Positions 12,977 to 24,700 are shown, numbered from the stretch's first letter. The stretch is DNA of 64,000 bases from Amanita rubescens (GCA_015039365.1 WION01000007.1:744001-808000); one strand, 5' to 3'. Notes: generated by a model from the sequence alone, not told the origin. Translations and numbers: made by a program.

Positions 12977-13956
12977 ATGCAGTCTCTGCGGTCACGGCCA
13001 CCGTTCCGGACCCTTAGTCATTCTGTTCCAAGACTAGAGGAAAAACCTCATGACCCTTTACACTCCTTAACCACTGATGACCCCAAGAAGGGTGTGCTGC
13101 CACCATTGCGTCGACCGCTGGGTGTCCGGGAGCGCCCGACGATCTTCAAGAAGACTAGGACTGACCGAATCAAGGAGCTCATGGACCATGATGTCCGTAT
13201 GGACCAGCGGAGGCATCTGTACGTTCACTGACCAGAGCTGGTCCCCTCGTTTACACAATGCGCAGGATTAAAGAAGCCAGCACGGGGTATTTCCATGACC
13301 TCAATATGACACGGCGGCATGGCGGAAAAACATGGATTGCACCAAAAGTTCTCATCCGAGAAGACGTACGTTCCCTGATGGCCAGCACTACAAAGCTTAC
13401 CCACTACTAGAAAGCATTATACCTTCCCAACATATGCGGGAAAAGTTTGGATGAAGGGATCGAAAAGGATACCACTACCATGTGCTTTGGCCGTATAACT
13501 GTGCTTGCCATGCTCAGTACAAAGATCTCAGAGGTCGGTCAATGTCAAGTTGATTTTACAGAATCGAATTCATCATGTTCTTTTCAGCTCAACGCCAAGT
13601 CGTTTGTTGACCCAACGTATGAGCGATTCTCGTCGAATCCGCTATATCAATATATACAAATTAATCTACAAGAGAATCTTTTGAAATCATTTCTGGTGAA
13701 AATGTTCACAAATTCACTGCGTTCCACTGTCCAGAAAGAGCTACAACCGAATTATCTCGTGTCAAGTCAGAACATGGAATATGTACGAGATGCACTGGGT
13801 ATGACAAGTACGAGGGTGGGATATGTGTACCTAATAGATGAGAATCTGAAGATACGATGGGGAGGATGTGCAGATCCTACGGCTGAGGAAGTGAAGTCGT
13901 TGGAGAGTTGCACTGGAGTTTTATTGAAGAGGCGGCGTAATAATAATAAAGAATAG
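12977..13956 (+). CDS. ATP10: Mitochondrial ATPase complex subunit ATP10 (Fo assembly factor)
   Basis: The start at 12977 gives an Arg/Ser-rich mitochondrial presequence (MQSLRSRPPFRTLSHSVPR). After splicing the protein contains RPTIFKKTRTDRIKELMDHD, YFHDLNMTRRHGGKTWIAPK, ALYLPNICGKSL, FVDPTYERFSSNPLYQYIQI and the C-terminal MTSTRVGYVYLIDENLKIRW-GGCADPT block. These are the conserved segments of ATP10, a matrix-side inner-membrane protein needed to insert Atp6 into the Fo sector of ATP synthase. Introns: one after RRHL, one after REDK's first codon region (donor GTACGT), one after STKISE. The length is normal for the family. It shares a 171 bp bidirectional promoter with H2A. Confidence 0.9.
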
Positions 13957-14022
13957 ATTTGTTGTTATTTGTCGAAGGACGTGGCTGATTAGTTTTGAGC
14001 GTGTCATCTCTTCTCTCTCAGT

Positions 14023-17000
14023 ATGGCTTCTAACGCGCAACAACTACCGCCAGGTTGGATTGCCCAGTGGTATGTTCTATCATGCATGTACGTACGACTT
14101 TCTTAACTTTTTCCTAGGAATGATGCTGCTCAGCGTTACCTCTTCATCGGTGCGTCGTGTGTTCCAACATTCGACATGTCTTGAATCACTTTCGTACAGA
14201 AACTTCATCTGGTCATTCACAATGGGAACCCCCCGCTCAGCAGCCTCCCGTCATGGAAAGCCCACCCCCCGCTTCGCCTCCTCCATCTCACCTCCATTCA
14301 AAGCGTCGCCAATATGCTGCGGGACAGACTCAGGTCTATTATGGCTCAGAATCCATTCCTGATCCCTCCTACGGTACTTCCGCCATCCAACAACCTCAAG
14401 GCCCTGCCTCCGGCCCTCAGCTCTTTACACCAGGACTAGCGACTGAGAACCAATTCCAGAGCCAACAGGCTCAAGCTATTACTGGTCAAGCCCCTTACTA
14501 TGGACAGCAACCCGAGCCTGAATACATCAACGGACCAGCATATGGCCAGCCACCTCAACCCACTTATGGTCAGCCCGTCGCCGACTTGGCGAACCAATTC
14601 GGCCAGATGGGTCTTGGCGCCCAAAAACAATTTCAACTCTACACAACAAATCTATTTACGTCACCGCCTGATCCACGCGAGTTGCATAGGCCTCCTCCTG
14701 AAATCCGGTTACCGCCCGGTTCCTGCGTTTCACCATCGCCCTTTGCGAATGCCGATCCTTCTTATCAAAGAAGTACCTTGAACGCAATACCTACCACCTC
14801 GTCGCTGTTGGGAAAATCCAAGATACCTCTTGCGCTTGTCATCACGCCTTATCGAACCTTGGACTGAGGGAGAAACCCCTGTTCCTGTGGTGACCGATAC
14901 CGTCATTGCTCGTTGCAGGCGCTGCAGGACTTACATCAACCCATATGTCCAATTTATTGAAGGCGGCAACAGGTGCAATCGTCATTCTAGTTTTATTCCA
15001 TGTTTCTAATCACGTTGTGATAGATGGAGGTGTTGTATGTGCAGCATGTCGAATGAGGTGCCTCAACTGTTTGACTGGGATCAAACTCGCAATCAACCTG
15101 GCGATCGCTGGGCTCGTCCAGAGCTCAATCATTCTGTAGTCGAATTCGTGGCGCCCACCGAGTACATGGTCCGCCCACCTCAGCCCGCCGTCTATGTCTT
15201 CTTGATTGATGTCAGCCATGCCTGCCGTTCAATGTGGTGCGCAATTCCTCCCCCTCGTGTATGCATCCCTCGGCTAATAAGTTCCGCGGTAGGAATGGTT
15301 GCGACTGCAACGAGGACCATCCTGGAAAATCTGGAAAGAATTCCAGACGAAGACCAACGAACAAAAGTTGCCATTATTTGTTATGACATCTCATTGTACT
15401 TCTTTTCTATGCCCGTAAGGAGTCATCTTTCAAACAATTGTCTTTCTGTTCTGATGTTTTTTGGTCTAAGCCCGGGACGTCCGACTCTTCAATGCTTGTT
15501 GTGTCTGATATTGACGATGTTTTCTTACCCAAACCTTCCGATCTGCTGGTCAATTTGGCCGAGTCAAAGCAGTCATTGGAGGCGCTGTTGGGTCGGATCA
15601 ATGATATGTTCCAAGATAACACTATCATTGGGAGTGCTCTTGGACCTGCTTCGCAAGCAGGCTACAGATTGATGGCAAGTTCATCCATCCATAAATTTGA
15701 CCCGCGTTCTAACTTGGACACTTTTGATCAGTCTCCCATTGGTGGAAAGATCATCGTTCTTTCTGCGTCCCTGCCGAGTATAGGCCCTGGCGCCCTCAAA
15801 AACAGAGAAGACCCCAAGATTCTGGGCACATCAAAAGTTTGCTTGCGCGATTCCATCAGTTGACTTTGCTTGACTTTTTTTTTTGTTTAGGAATCTGGGT
15901 TACTCCAAGCAGCGTCGCCGTTTTACAAGACGTTCGCTATTGAATGTTCCCGGTCTCAAGTCTCCGTCGACATGTTCCTATTCAGCGCTTCATACCAGGA
16001 CGTTGCCTCTCTCGGTAAGAAATAGATCCCTCAAGCGCATGAATGATAGAATAAATTCCATCTTAGCATGTCTTCCCCATTACACCTCTGGTCAAACATA
16101 TTACTATCCCGCGTTCAATGCGGCACGCACGGAGGATGCTCTCAAGTTCGCTCACGAATTTGGCGAAGTTCTTGCCATGCCCATCATGTTGGAAGCCGTC
16201 ATGCGCGTTCGTGCTTCGCGTGGCTTGCGGATGGCTTCATTCCACGGCAACTTTTTTGTTCGATCCACTGATCTACTCGCCATGCCCGCCGTACCGCAGG
16301 ATCAGTCATATGCGATCGAAATTCAGATTGAAGAGAATATCACAACGCCCTTTGTCGTCTTCCAAACCGCCGTTTTGCACACGACTTGTTATGGTATGTT
16401 GACGAACAACTTGTTGTGTCGGCACTTAGATTTTTAACGGAGGTGGTGTAGGTGAACGGCGCATTCGTGTTATCACGCTGTCTTTGCCTACGACGACGAA
16501 CCTTTCAGAAGTCTATGCCTCTGCTGACCAAATTGCACTTGCCACTTTCTTTGCTAACAAGGCCGTTGAGCGATCACTGACCCACAAGCTTGAGGATAGT
16601 CGAGAGTACGTCAACCAACGATTGGTCGAATTGCTCTCTGCGTATAAGAGCAACATGACAGCAGCTGGAGCGGGTGCCAGTGCACAATTGTCCATTAGCG
16701 ATAACTTGAAAATGCTTCCTGTTTTAATTCTTGGTCTGCTCAAAAATGTCCGTCCATGTCTTCTTACTATCTCAACATATTCTGATGAGGGGGCATATAT
16801 ATAGGTTGGCATTCGCCAAAGTGCCCAGATTCCCCCGGATATTCGTGCCTACGCTCAAGCTCTGCTCTCGTCTCTGCCATCTCAGCTTCTCATCCCTTAC
16901 ATATATCCATCTTTCTACTGTCTGCATAATATGCCTCCAGAGGTAATGCTAACGTTATTTGTCCACCTTTTTTTCTTCTCTGACTATTCACCAGGCTGGA

Positions 17001-17607
17001 ACGATAGGCGAAAGCGGTGTCATTCATGCCTCCTGCTTTACCTTTGACGTCTGAACGATTGGAACGACATGGCCTGTATCTCATTGAAGATGGTCAAACA
17101 ATGTTCCTTTGGGTCGGCCGCGACGCTATTTCGCAGCTTATCATGGATGTATTCAATTTGCCGACTTATGATGTTTTGAGGGGCGGAAAGGCAAGTAGTC
17201 GCATATCATCTTTAAGGGCATCCGCTGACTGACATATCCAACTAGACTACGCTACCTGTCTTGGACAACTTGTTCTCTCAACGAGTGAACGCCATTATCC
17301 AAAAGACGCGAGAGATGCGGCGTGGGGTTTACTACCCGCATCTGTACGTTGTCAAGGAGGACGGCGAACCACCACTCAGATTATGGGCGTTGAGCGCATT
17401 GATTCAGGATAGGGCGGATGTTTTGCCAAGTTATCAACAGTTTATCTCGTCTCTCAAAGACAAGGTAAATGCTTAGTTTCCTTTTCCACCATCCACAAAA
17501 CACCCCGGCAGGTTCGTGTGCCGTCGTGTTCTGTTGTTCCTTTGTTTGTAGTACATGCTAACTCATTTATTATCCCTCAGGTAAACGGTGCAACTGGTGG
17601 CTATTAA
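14023..17607 (+). CDS. SEC24: COPII coat subunit Sec24 with an N-terminal WW domain
   Basis: The first three exons encode a WW-like domain (residues ~8-40: LPPGWIAQW, then [17 protein letters not shown]). After that comes a Pro/Gln-rich stretch and the Sec24 body: [40 protein letters not shown], the zinc finger (CRRCR and, after an intron, CCMC), the trunk (VYVFLIDVS), helical domain and gelsolin-like end ([20 protein letters not shown]). The stop is at 17605-17607. Sec24 binds cargo signals in ER-derived COPII vesicles together with Sec23. One intron (17191-17245) has a GC donor. A single extra T near 17023 relative to the downstream duplicate shifts the frame between VI and MPPALPL, in a place where no intron fits; in an essential gene this suggests a sequence error or a nonfunctional copy. 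Confidence 0.9.
17191..17245 (+). other. GC-AG intron in SEC24
   Basis: The exon ends GGAAAG, the intron starts GCAAGT and ends ACTAG, and the reading frame (LRGGK to TTLPVLDN) is kept only with this GC donor. The downstream SEC24 duplicate has lost the donor region. Confidence 0.75.
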
Positions 17608-17835
17608 AGAGTGCAAAATTAAAACATTCGATTTCGAGCTTTTGTTATAATCAGCCATCTTTTATTCATTCTCATATTTTTCTTGGTTTGAAACTGTTGG
17701 AAGCGTTGAATCCTTTGTACCTCTGGTTAGAGTAACAAATGGGGCAACTGTGAATAGCAAGAAATCGTGATTTCATCAATTACAACTAGAGATACAGTTA
17801 CAGCGACATAAAGAGCAACACATTATCATGTTTTT

Positions 17836-18938
17836 TTAGCGAATACCACGGTACAAGGAAGCAAGCTGCCGTGAAACGCTGCCCTTGACCTCTCGTGAAC
17901 TGATTCTGGCACGCATCGTTTGTGTAGTCCATGTAGTTATCTGCGTAAAAGCCCTTGGTTAGAGAAGCAGCAAGAGAGACTAATAAGATCGCATTACGGA
18001 AAGGATCCTGGCCAGCGCCGGGGCACGTATCACGACTAACAGGGCAACCAGTAAGCAGGCGACGCCTCGGCCGGAGTATCCGCAACACCATCTCCGGGAG
18101 CCGAACAACCATTCTCGAAACGTATGGAACAATCCCAACCAATGTCCCGCTTCGTGCGTCAAAGTACGACCCAAGCTGTAGGTAGGCAAGCCACCGCCGG
18201 GCAAAGACTTTGAAGTACAAGACGACACCATCGTTGACTCTATCGCCAAGATATGCCCAGGGGAATGTGGCGTATCCAAGTAGACCGGGGTGGGAAGTGA
18301 ATCCGACGCTGTAGACGTTCAAAGCGTTGGCTCCACCTAGGCGTAGACTGCGTTTCATTGACCGCTCTTGCGGTCTGGAGTGGAATTTAGTATAGGGCTC
18401 AACCATATAATTAACGGAACAAACGTACGTGTTGTAGTATTCATTGTTGAACCAGTCTGCGTTGATCGTACGATCTATACCAGCGAGTCTCCAAGAAAAA
18501 CCGAAAGGAGCATAATCTTGGTTGATGACTGCAATCTGGGCTCGAATCTGTACGTCACTAGAATAGAAAGAAAAAAGTTGAGTTATTTTGTATAAATTGG
18601 GAATGTTGTTGTATACGTACGATACCCAACCAAGCTCGGGTGTTCTACCGGCCGCGATAACATGGAAATAGACTGGGATTGGCGCAAAGATTCTGCTCTT
18701 CTCCTCCGACTCGTCCGCGTCCGTGGTCGTGACGTTGCGGAGAGCTGCTTCAACCTTCTCTAGATCTTCAGAAGATGCATGGGTCATGCAAAGACTAGAC
18801 TGATTATTATTAGAGGCAGCGATAGAAGAAATTGGAGAAGACCTACTCCACAGAGGAATCGGCCTTGTCGGCTGGACTGGGTGCAGCAAGCGCAAAGCTT
18901 GAAGCGAAAGCAAGAGCGAGTGTTAGAGAGAAGTACAT
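17836..18938 (-). pseudogene. Secreted M43 (pappalysin-like) metalloprotease, copy 1, frameshifted
   Basis: Starts with a signal peptide (MYFSLTLALAFASSFALA) followed by a propeptide region; an intron is spliced before LCMTHASSEDLEKVEAALRN. The catalytic domain has the zinc motif [11 protein letters not shown] and the Met-turn region NYMDYTNDACQNQFT, as in M43 peptidases related to pappalysin and ulilysin, which are extracellular metalloproteases common in fungi. Compared with copy 2 and the family pattern there are single-base insertions near 18208, 18119 and 18050, which together restore the frame after scrambling the active-site region, and one near 17867 that replaces the normal tail ending YRGIR. 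A 371-codon open frame runs through but misreads HExxH. Either a pseudogene or indel-affected sequence. Convergent with SEC24. Confidence 0.75.
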
Positions 18939-19200
18939 GTCGACGATGAGATGCGTTCCTCAGGTTTTCTGGTGGGTTTATATACCAGAGCGAGAGGCTC
19001 CTCCTATCCTGCTCGACACAGTCTTGTCATGGCCAAGAAGACCCTCTGACGCGAGAGCAGGCGGTGTTAGCCGCTACATAGGAGAAATAGGGTAGCGGAA
19101 CGGGGAAAAAGCAAGAGTAGGCGGTGTAGCCAGTAAAAGGGGGGAAATAGGATAGCGGAGCAACCCTTTTGCTTAGGTGTAGTTCTCGCGCATCCACTAT

Positions 19201-19949
19201 TAGTCTCGTTCCCAGACTGTAATGAGCGAGTTGTCGATGTGCTATGAGTCCCATGTTGTGAGCATTCGGAGTGAGCCGGGCTGAGTTTAAATTTTGGTTG
19301 TTGCGCACGACAACACGTCTGGCGCAAAACAACCGCGAGGGGGGGGGTCAGTTGATTTCTGGCGGGGCTCACACATCGAGTGGCATTTTGGGCCTCTATT
19401 GGGCTCGAAAAAGCATACTAGATGTTTTGCTGATGTAAAAACCGTGAGAAAAAAATGCAACATGTATCGGGTAACATTATGCAATGAAGCATTGGTCATT
19501 GGACGCCTTCTTACAATACTGGCATCAATTAGACATCCTCGCAACTATCCACACTGAACAATTAATGGAGGAATAGCGAGCTACAGAATGGGTGAGGTCA
19601 TGTTCAGTCAGACACGCTCGCGCTAACAGCGGGTGACCTGTCAATCTCAATCACCCTGTGTTCCTATCACTAATTGACTCCATTCAGTGAATAGTACCCT
19701 GATTGCAAACGGCTCGCCCATATCCGACATTAGTTACCTACACATAGACTCTAGTACACTATATTACGATATATAATACACTCTACTTCAATGCGGAAAC
19801 GAAATGAGGACGTGATATTTCGTGACAACGTGACAGACGAGAACAGTTTGATGTTGTTCTCGTTCTGTCCTGGCAATCAGTGATTGCCATTCCTCGCCTT
19901 TTCGCAACCTTGAACCCACCCGGTGACCCACTCCATAATCATAAAGGCA
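19201..19949. other. Unduplicated spacer between the two tandem copies
   Basis: No gene is supported. It contains a run of nine to ten G around 19340. Frames here are short and overlap on both strands. Confidence 0.5.
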
Positions 19950-19963
19950 GGGGGCATATATTT

Positions 19964-20696
19964 AGGTTGGCATTCGCCAAAGTGCCCAGATTACCCCGGA
20001 TATTCGTGCCTATACTCAAGCTCTGCTCTCGTCTCTGCCATCTCAGCTTCTCATCCCTTACATATATCCATCTTTCTACTGTCTGCATAATATGCCTCCA
20101 GAGATGATGCTAACGTTATATGTCCACCTTTTTTTCTTTTCTGACTCACCAGGTTGGAACGATAGGCGAAAGCGGTGTCATCATGCCTCCTGCTTTACCT
20201 TTGACGTCTGAACGATTGGAACGACATGGCCTGTATCTCATTGAAGATGGCTTTGGGTCGGCCGCGACGCTATTTCGCAGCTTATCATGGATGTATTCAA
20301 TTTGCCGACTTATGACGTCATCTTTAAGGGGATCCGCCGACTGACACGTGCAACTAGACTACGCTACCTGTCTTGGACAACTCGTTCTCTCAACGAGTGA
20401 ACGCCATTATACAAAAGACGCGAGAGATGCGGCGTGGAGTTTACTACCCGCATCTGTACGTTGTCAAGGAGGACGGCGAACCACCACTCAGAGCATTGAT
20501 TCAGGATAGGGCAGATGTTTTGCCAAGTTATCAACAGTTTATCTCGTCTCTCAAAGACAAGGTAAATGTAATTCCCTTTTCCACCAAAACACCCCGGCAG
20601 GTTCGTGTGCCGTCGTGTTCTGTTGTTCCTTTGTTTCTAGTACATGCTAAACTCATTTATTATCCTCAGGTAAACGGTGCAACTGGTGGCTATTAA
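19964..20696 (+). pseudogene. SEC24 3' fragment (duplicate)
   Basis: Corresponds to the last exons of SEC24 and includes the native stop region (GATGGY tail). It lacks a 5' end and all upstream domains. A 13 bp deletion removes the codons for QTMFL and shifts the frame, and the donor of the GC-AG intron is deleted. It keeps the uninterrupted VIMPPALPL reading that the main gene lacks. Confidence 0.85.
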
Positions 20697-20927
20697 AGAG
20701 TGCAAAATTAAAACATTCTCGAGTTTTGTTATAATCAGCCATCTTTTATTCATTCTCATATTTTTCTTGGTTTGAAACGTTGGAAGCGTTGAATCCTTTG
20801 TACCTCTGGTTAAGAGTAACAAATGGGGCAACTCAATAGCAAGAAATCGTGATTTCATCAGTTACAACTAGAGATACAGTTGTAGCGACATAACTAAGAC
20901 AGGAGCAACCCATTATCATGGTTTTTT

Positions 20928-22010
20928 TCAGCGGATACCACGGTACAAGGAAGCAAGCGCCGTGAAGCGCTGCGCTTGACCTCTCGTGAACTGATTCTGG
21001 CACGCATCGTTGGTGTAGTCCATGTAGTTATCTGCATAAAAGCCCTTGGTTAGAGAAGTAGCCAGAGAGACTAATAAGATTGCTTACGGAAAGGATCCTG
21101 GCCAGCGCCGGGGCACGTATCACGACGGACAGGGCAACCGTAAGCAGGCGACGCCTCGGCCGGAGTATCCGCAACACCATCTCCGGGAGCTGAACAAGCC
21201 ATTCTCGAACGTATGGAACAATCCCAACCAATGTCCCGCTTCGTGCGTCAAAGTACGACCCAAGCTGTAGGTAGGCAAGCCACCGCCGGGCAAAGATTTG
21301 AAGTACAAGACGACACCATCGTTGACTCTATCGCCAAGATATGCCCAGGGGAATGTGGCGTATCCAAGTAGACCGGGGTGGGAAGTGAACCCGACGCTGT
21401 AGACGTTCAAAGCGTTGGCTCCACCTAGGCGTAGACTGCGTTTCATTGACCGCTCTTGCGGTCTGGAGTGGAATTTAGTATAGGGCTCAACCATATAATT
21501 AACGGAACAAACGTACGTGTTATAGTATTCATTGTTGAACCAGTCTGCGTTGATCGTACGATCTACACCAGCGAGTCTCCAAGAAAAACCGAAAGGGGCA
21601 TAATCTTGGTTGATGACGGCAATCTGGGCTCGAATCTGTACGTCACTAGAATAGAGTTATTTTGTGTAAACTGGGAATGTCGTTGTATACGTACGATACC
21701 CAACCAAGCTGGGGTGTTCTACCGGCCGCGATAACATGGAAATAGACTGGGATTGGCGCAAAGATTCTGCTCTTCTCCTCCGACTCATCCGCGTCCGTGG
21801 TCGTGACGTTGCGGAGAGCTGCTTCAACCTTCTCTAGATCTTCAGAAGATGCATGGGTCATGCAAAGACTAGCAATTGTTATTAGTGGTAGTGATAGAAG
21901 AAATTGGAGAAGACCTACTCCACAGAGGAATCGGCCTTGTCGGCTGGACTGGGTGCAGCAAGCGCAAAACTTGAAGCGAAAGCAAGAGCGAGTGTTAGAG
22001 AGAAGTACAT
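20928..22010 (-). CDS. Secreted M43 metalloprotease, copy 2 (one apparent frameshift)
   Basis: Same signal peptide and domain order as copy 1. This copy reads cleanly through the core: [40 protein letters not shown] and [13 protein letters not shown] in one frame. It ends, after an intron between QDPF and NYMDY, with QNQFT and the normal tail SLYRGIR, stop at 20928-20930. One extra base at about 21198, just after HTFENG, breaks the frame before the region that should read [14 protein letters not shown]. Apart from that the gene looks functional. M43 enzymes are zinc endopeptidases secreted to digest external protein. Assignment to M43 is firm; whether the gene is active depends on that one base. 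Confidence 0.7.
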
Positions 22011-22417
22011 GTCGACGATGAATGCGTTCCTCAGGTTTTCTGGTAAGTTTTTATACCAGAGCGAGAGGCTCCTCCTATCCAGCTCGACACAGTCTTGTCA
22101 TGGCCAAGAAGACCCTCTGACGCGGTGTTAGCCGCTACATAGGAGAAATAGGGCAGCGGAACGAAGAGTAGGCGGTGTAGCCAGTAAAAGGGGGGAATAG
22201 GATAGCGGAGCAACCCTTTTGCCAAGGTGTAGTATTCGCGCATCCGCTATAGGAGAATTCCAATGTTATCCGCACTCCACTCGTCCCTGATACGTATGCT
22301 GCCGGAATGAGATTCCAATGACAATTGCGATAGGGGAGGCTTGTCCCGCTGATGGCGCCCAGTAAAGGGTGGGTGAGACTCGTGCGAACTTGCAGCTAAG
22401 CCAGCTGTCGAATCAAC

Positions 22418-22868
22418 ATGCCCATCGATGCTTCAGTTCTCGCAAATGCCATCCGCAATAAAATACCAATTACTTACCTTGAAGTCGAGGATCAGTCTAC
22501 TGGTTGTGGTGAGAGTTATGCCGTCGTAATCGTCAGCGAGGTATGCTTCCGCGCCCGTCCGTATGAGAACCAAATAATGAATATCCTCTTTAACGTTGCT
22601 GATGCATCGTCAGGTTTTCAAAGGTAAAACCACCCTGGCGCGACACCGCTATGGTATGGTTAATCTCATAACTGTCGCGGACGATGTAATTTCCTTCATT
22701 CTGACTCTGACAGTGAACGAAATCTTGAAAGATCTGATTGCACAACTACATGCATTTTCACAGGTAAAGGCTGCGTCATTTGCTCACACTAGCCGCTAAG
22801 ACTTTATTCCGCAAAAACAGAAAACATATACGCCAGATCAATACGCAAACCTCGTGAAGTCTACTTGA
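22418..22868 (+). CDS. BOL2: BolA-like protein (BOL2 type)
   Basis: Four exons joined by three GT-AG introns give about 85 residues: MPIDASVLANAIRNKIPITY, LEVEDQSTGCGESYAVVIVSE, VFKGKTTLARHRY, VNEILKDLIAQLHAFSQKTY, TPDQYANLVKST. This is the complete BolA fold with the conserved Cys after DQSTG, the RHR motif and the C-terminal HAF-QKT-TP motif. BOL2-type proteins pair with a monothiol glutaredoxin through a shared [2Fe-2S] cluster in the cytosol and take part in iron sensing and delivery. The length is normal and no targeting sequence is seen. It lies just downstream of the divergent, duplicated protease. Confidence 0.92.
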
Positions 22869-23817
22869 GTACATGGGATACTTATCATTTAGGTATGCTT
22901 AACCTTTTTAATTATTCTGCAGAGGGACGGTTAAATCAGTCTCCTGTTATCTGTTCAAGGTTTACATACGATGCTGTATATGGTTAGGTATAGAATTGAC
23001 TGAAATAATGCTGTATACCAAACCTTAGCTTTCGCTCGAACACCGCCGAGTTTGGGATCCAGCTGGTCTTGACTCAGCTCTCGCCTCCTTGAAACGATGC
23101 TCCTGAACTTCGCACACTTACCGAACATCACATTAGACCAGTAAACAATGTTCGTCCAAACTGGTCATGCCGACAGTCGTTGATTTCACATGATATCACT
23201 GGTTAGCTGATCTCGTCTGCATTTAGCACAAACTACTCCATTACTTAGAATTCCAGAACCTCGGAACCATTGTCCTAAGTTTTGACAGAAGCAATCGTTT
23301 CTTGTAACGCGCATTACAAGTATGAGCTGTTTCCCCATGCGACTGTTGCTCAAGAGCAAAGAAGGCTGGTGCGCTATCCTAAGGTCGTTGATGGTACTTA
23401 CTTGAGCATCAAATTACAGCATATTCAAGTCCGTCGCGTCTAACCGAGATAAGAAAGAATGCTTGGACTTGTAAGTGAGGTTCGGTGTCCAAGCCGTATG
23501 CCCAACGCGTTGGTAATTGCGCATTTTCCCGGTTCCGCCGTTCCGTGATGTTAAGAGCTCAGATCACTAGATTATTCGGTTCCCGAACAAGATTCGGTAT
23601 CATGTGTGCAGGCACCTGCCAACTTTTGATGTGTACCACAAATCGTGGTACAGAAAATGACGTTGATCTGTGGTTCAGGACGGTCATGCATTGCGACAGG
23701 AATAGGAAGCACAACTCCAGCTGGCAAGTTGAAAGAGCCTGCGTCGCGGTAGTACGCGCTGACATACGCTTACTTCTTTCAGATAACACCGCCACGATCC
23801 AGGCTCCTTACTTGAAA
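22869..23817. other. Intergenic, no supported gene
   Basis: The last ~350 bp resembles the upstream regions of the related genes at 28.7 and 30.5 kb and looks like old promoter-side homology, not coding sequence. Confidence 0.5.
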
Positions 23818-23955
23818 ATCCATTTGGACAGTCCTGTTTGATAGCCTATGTGCACCGCGCAAACACTTGGACATTTTCACATGCAAGAAACAATAATCAG
23901 CTGATATCACGAAAGATGGTGCAAAAAGGGAAAGATCTACGAGAGGTTATAAAAA
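23818..23955 (+). promoter_or_regulatory. Conserved promoter block of HsbA-like gene A
   Basis: ATCCATTTGGACAGTCCTGT at 23818-23837 and a TATA box (TATAAAAA, 23948-23955) 72 bp before the ATG. The same two elements precede the genes at 28668 and 30467. Confidence 0.6.
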
Positions 23956-24019
23956 GTGGATGTAAAAGAGAGAACCTCAGCCTTCTGTGAATCTCAACAA
24001 CTCTCCCTCGAATTAAGCC

Positions 24020-24700
24020 ATGACCATTGCACAAGTGAAAGAGGACCTGCGCGAGGGTTCCGCCAAGTTTCGTGAACTCGTTGCCTCCATAGACGCTGTT
24101 GGAAGTTCGATCAGCGTTCAAGAGGCTGCGGTGAGTAGCTGTCCCAATGATATGTCAAATTAAATTAAACTTGTTTTCCAGAGCATCCTCGCCAGAATTC
24201 CATTTATTAAAATCATTCTTGACAGGGCCGAGGAAAACGCCAAGGCAAGTTATTTTCCCCAGATTGACTTCAAACGCTAACTGCCTGCTTTCTAGGGCGT
24301 TCAAGACGTCTCTGACAGTGATGCAGAGTTTATTATCGGCCAAGTCAAGGCCATCTTACCAGACATCTACAAGGGGACAGATCTAGTCATCCAAAAGAAG
24401 GATGTATTCGCGCAATTGCCCAACGTCTTCCCGCTAGAGGGTCTCTTTGCTCCTGCAGTTCAAGGAACAGTCATATTTTTAGTCAGAGCACAAATCGAGG
24501 GTTTACATGCCCGTGCGATGACGTTGGCGAACATTGCAATCACGTTGTCCCCGGTTTGTATCCAATTCATTACAAAATACGCATATTTGGGACTTACCTT
24601 ACCCATGTAGCCCAAGTACAAGGAAGAGGCATTGAACCTCAAAGCTCAAGCTGACACGAAGATCCAAACGGCGATTAAGGTATATGCCCAGTCGGCCTGA
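24020..24700 (+). CDS. HsbA-like protein without signal peptide, member A (173 aa)
   Basis: Exons 24020-24130, 24182-24244, 24296-24553 and 24611-24700 sum to 522 bp. The protein starts MTIAQVKEDLREGSAKF and has no signal peptide. The second half matches the hydrophobic surface binding protein A pattern: ILPDI, then QKKDVFAQLP, a hydrophobic Gly-containing segment (about residues 106-121), QIEGLHARAMTLANIAITLSP and a final helix ending KIQTAIKVYAQSA. Known HsbA proteins are secreted and coat hydrophobic solids, recruiting cutinase; this member lacks the export signal, so location and role are open. Intron 2 (24245-24295) has a GC donor, as in four paralogues. A TATA box is 72 bp upstream. The 3' half and flank were copied to 27.3 kb. 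Confidence 0.75.

Larger units (their letters stand above)
16789..19200. repeat. Tandem segmental duplication, copy 1 (SEC24 3' end + M43 protease)
   Basis: About 2.4 kb is repeated in the same orientation at 19950-22250. The copies match closely through exons, introns and flanks, starting at the sequence around GGGGGCATATAT and ending near GCATCC-CTAT after the protease promoter. The 750 bp spacer between the copies is not duplicated. Confidence 0.9.
19950..22250. repeat. Tandem segmental duplication, copy 2
   Basis: Direct repeat of 16789-19200, about 110 bp shorter because of scattered small deletions. It holds a SEC24 3' fragment and the second M43 protease gene. Confidence 0.9.

Noticed and set aside
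17798..18913. A 371-codon open frame covering the first M43 protease copy
   Set aside because: It reads through the first intron and misses the HExxH motif because of three one-base shifts; it is open by chance, not an intact protease.
23485..23841. A 118-codon plus-strand frame
   Set aside because: It overlaps sequence that is homologous to the promoter regions of genes C and D, where it is not open.
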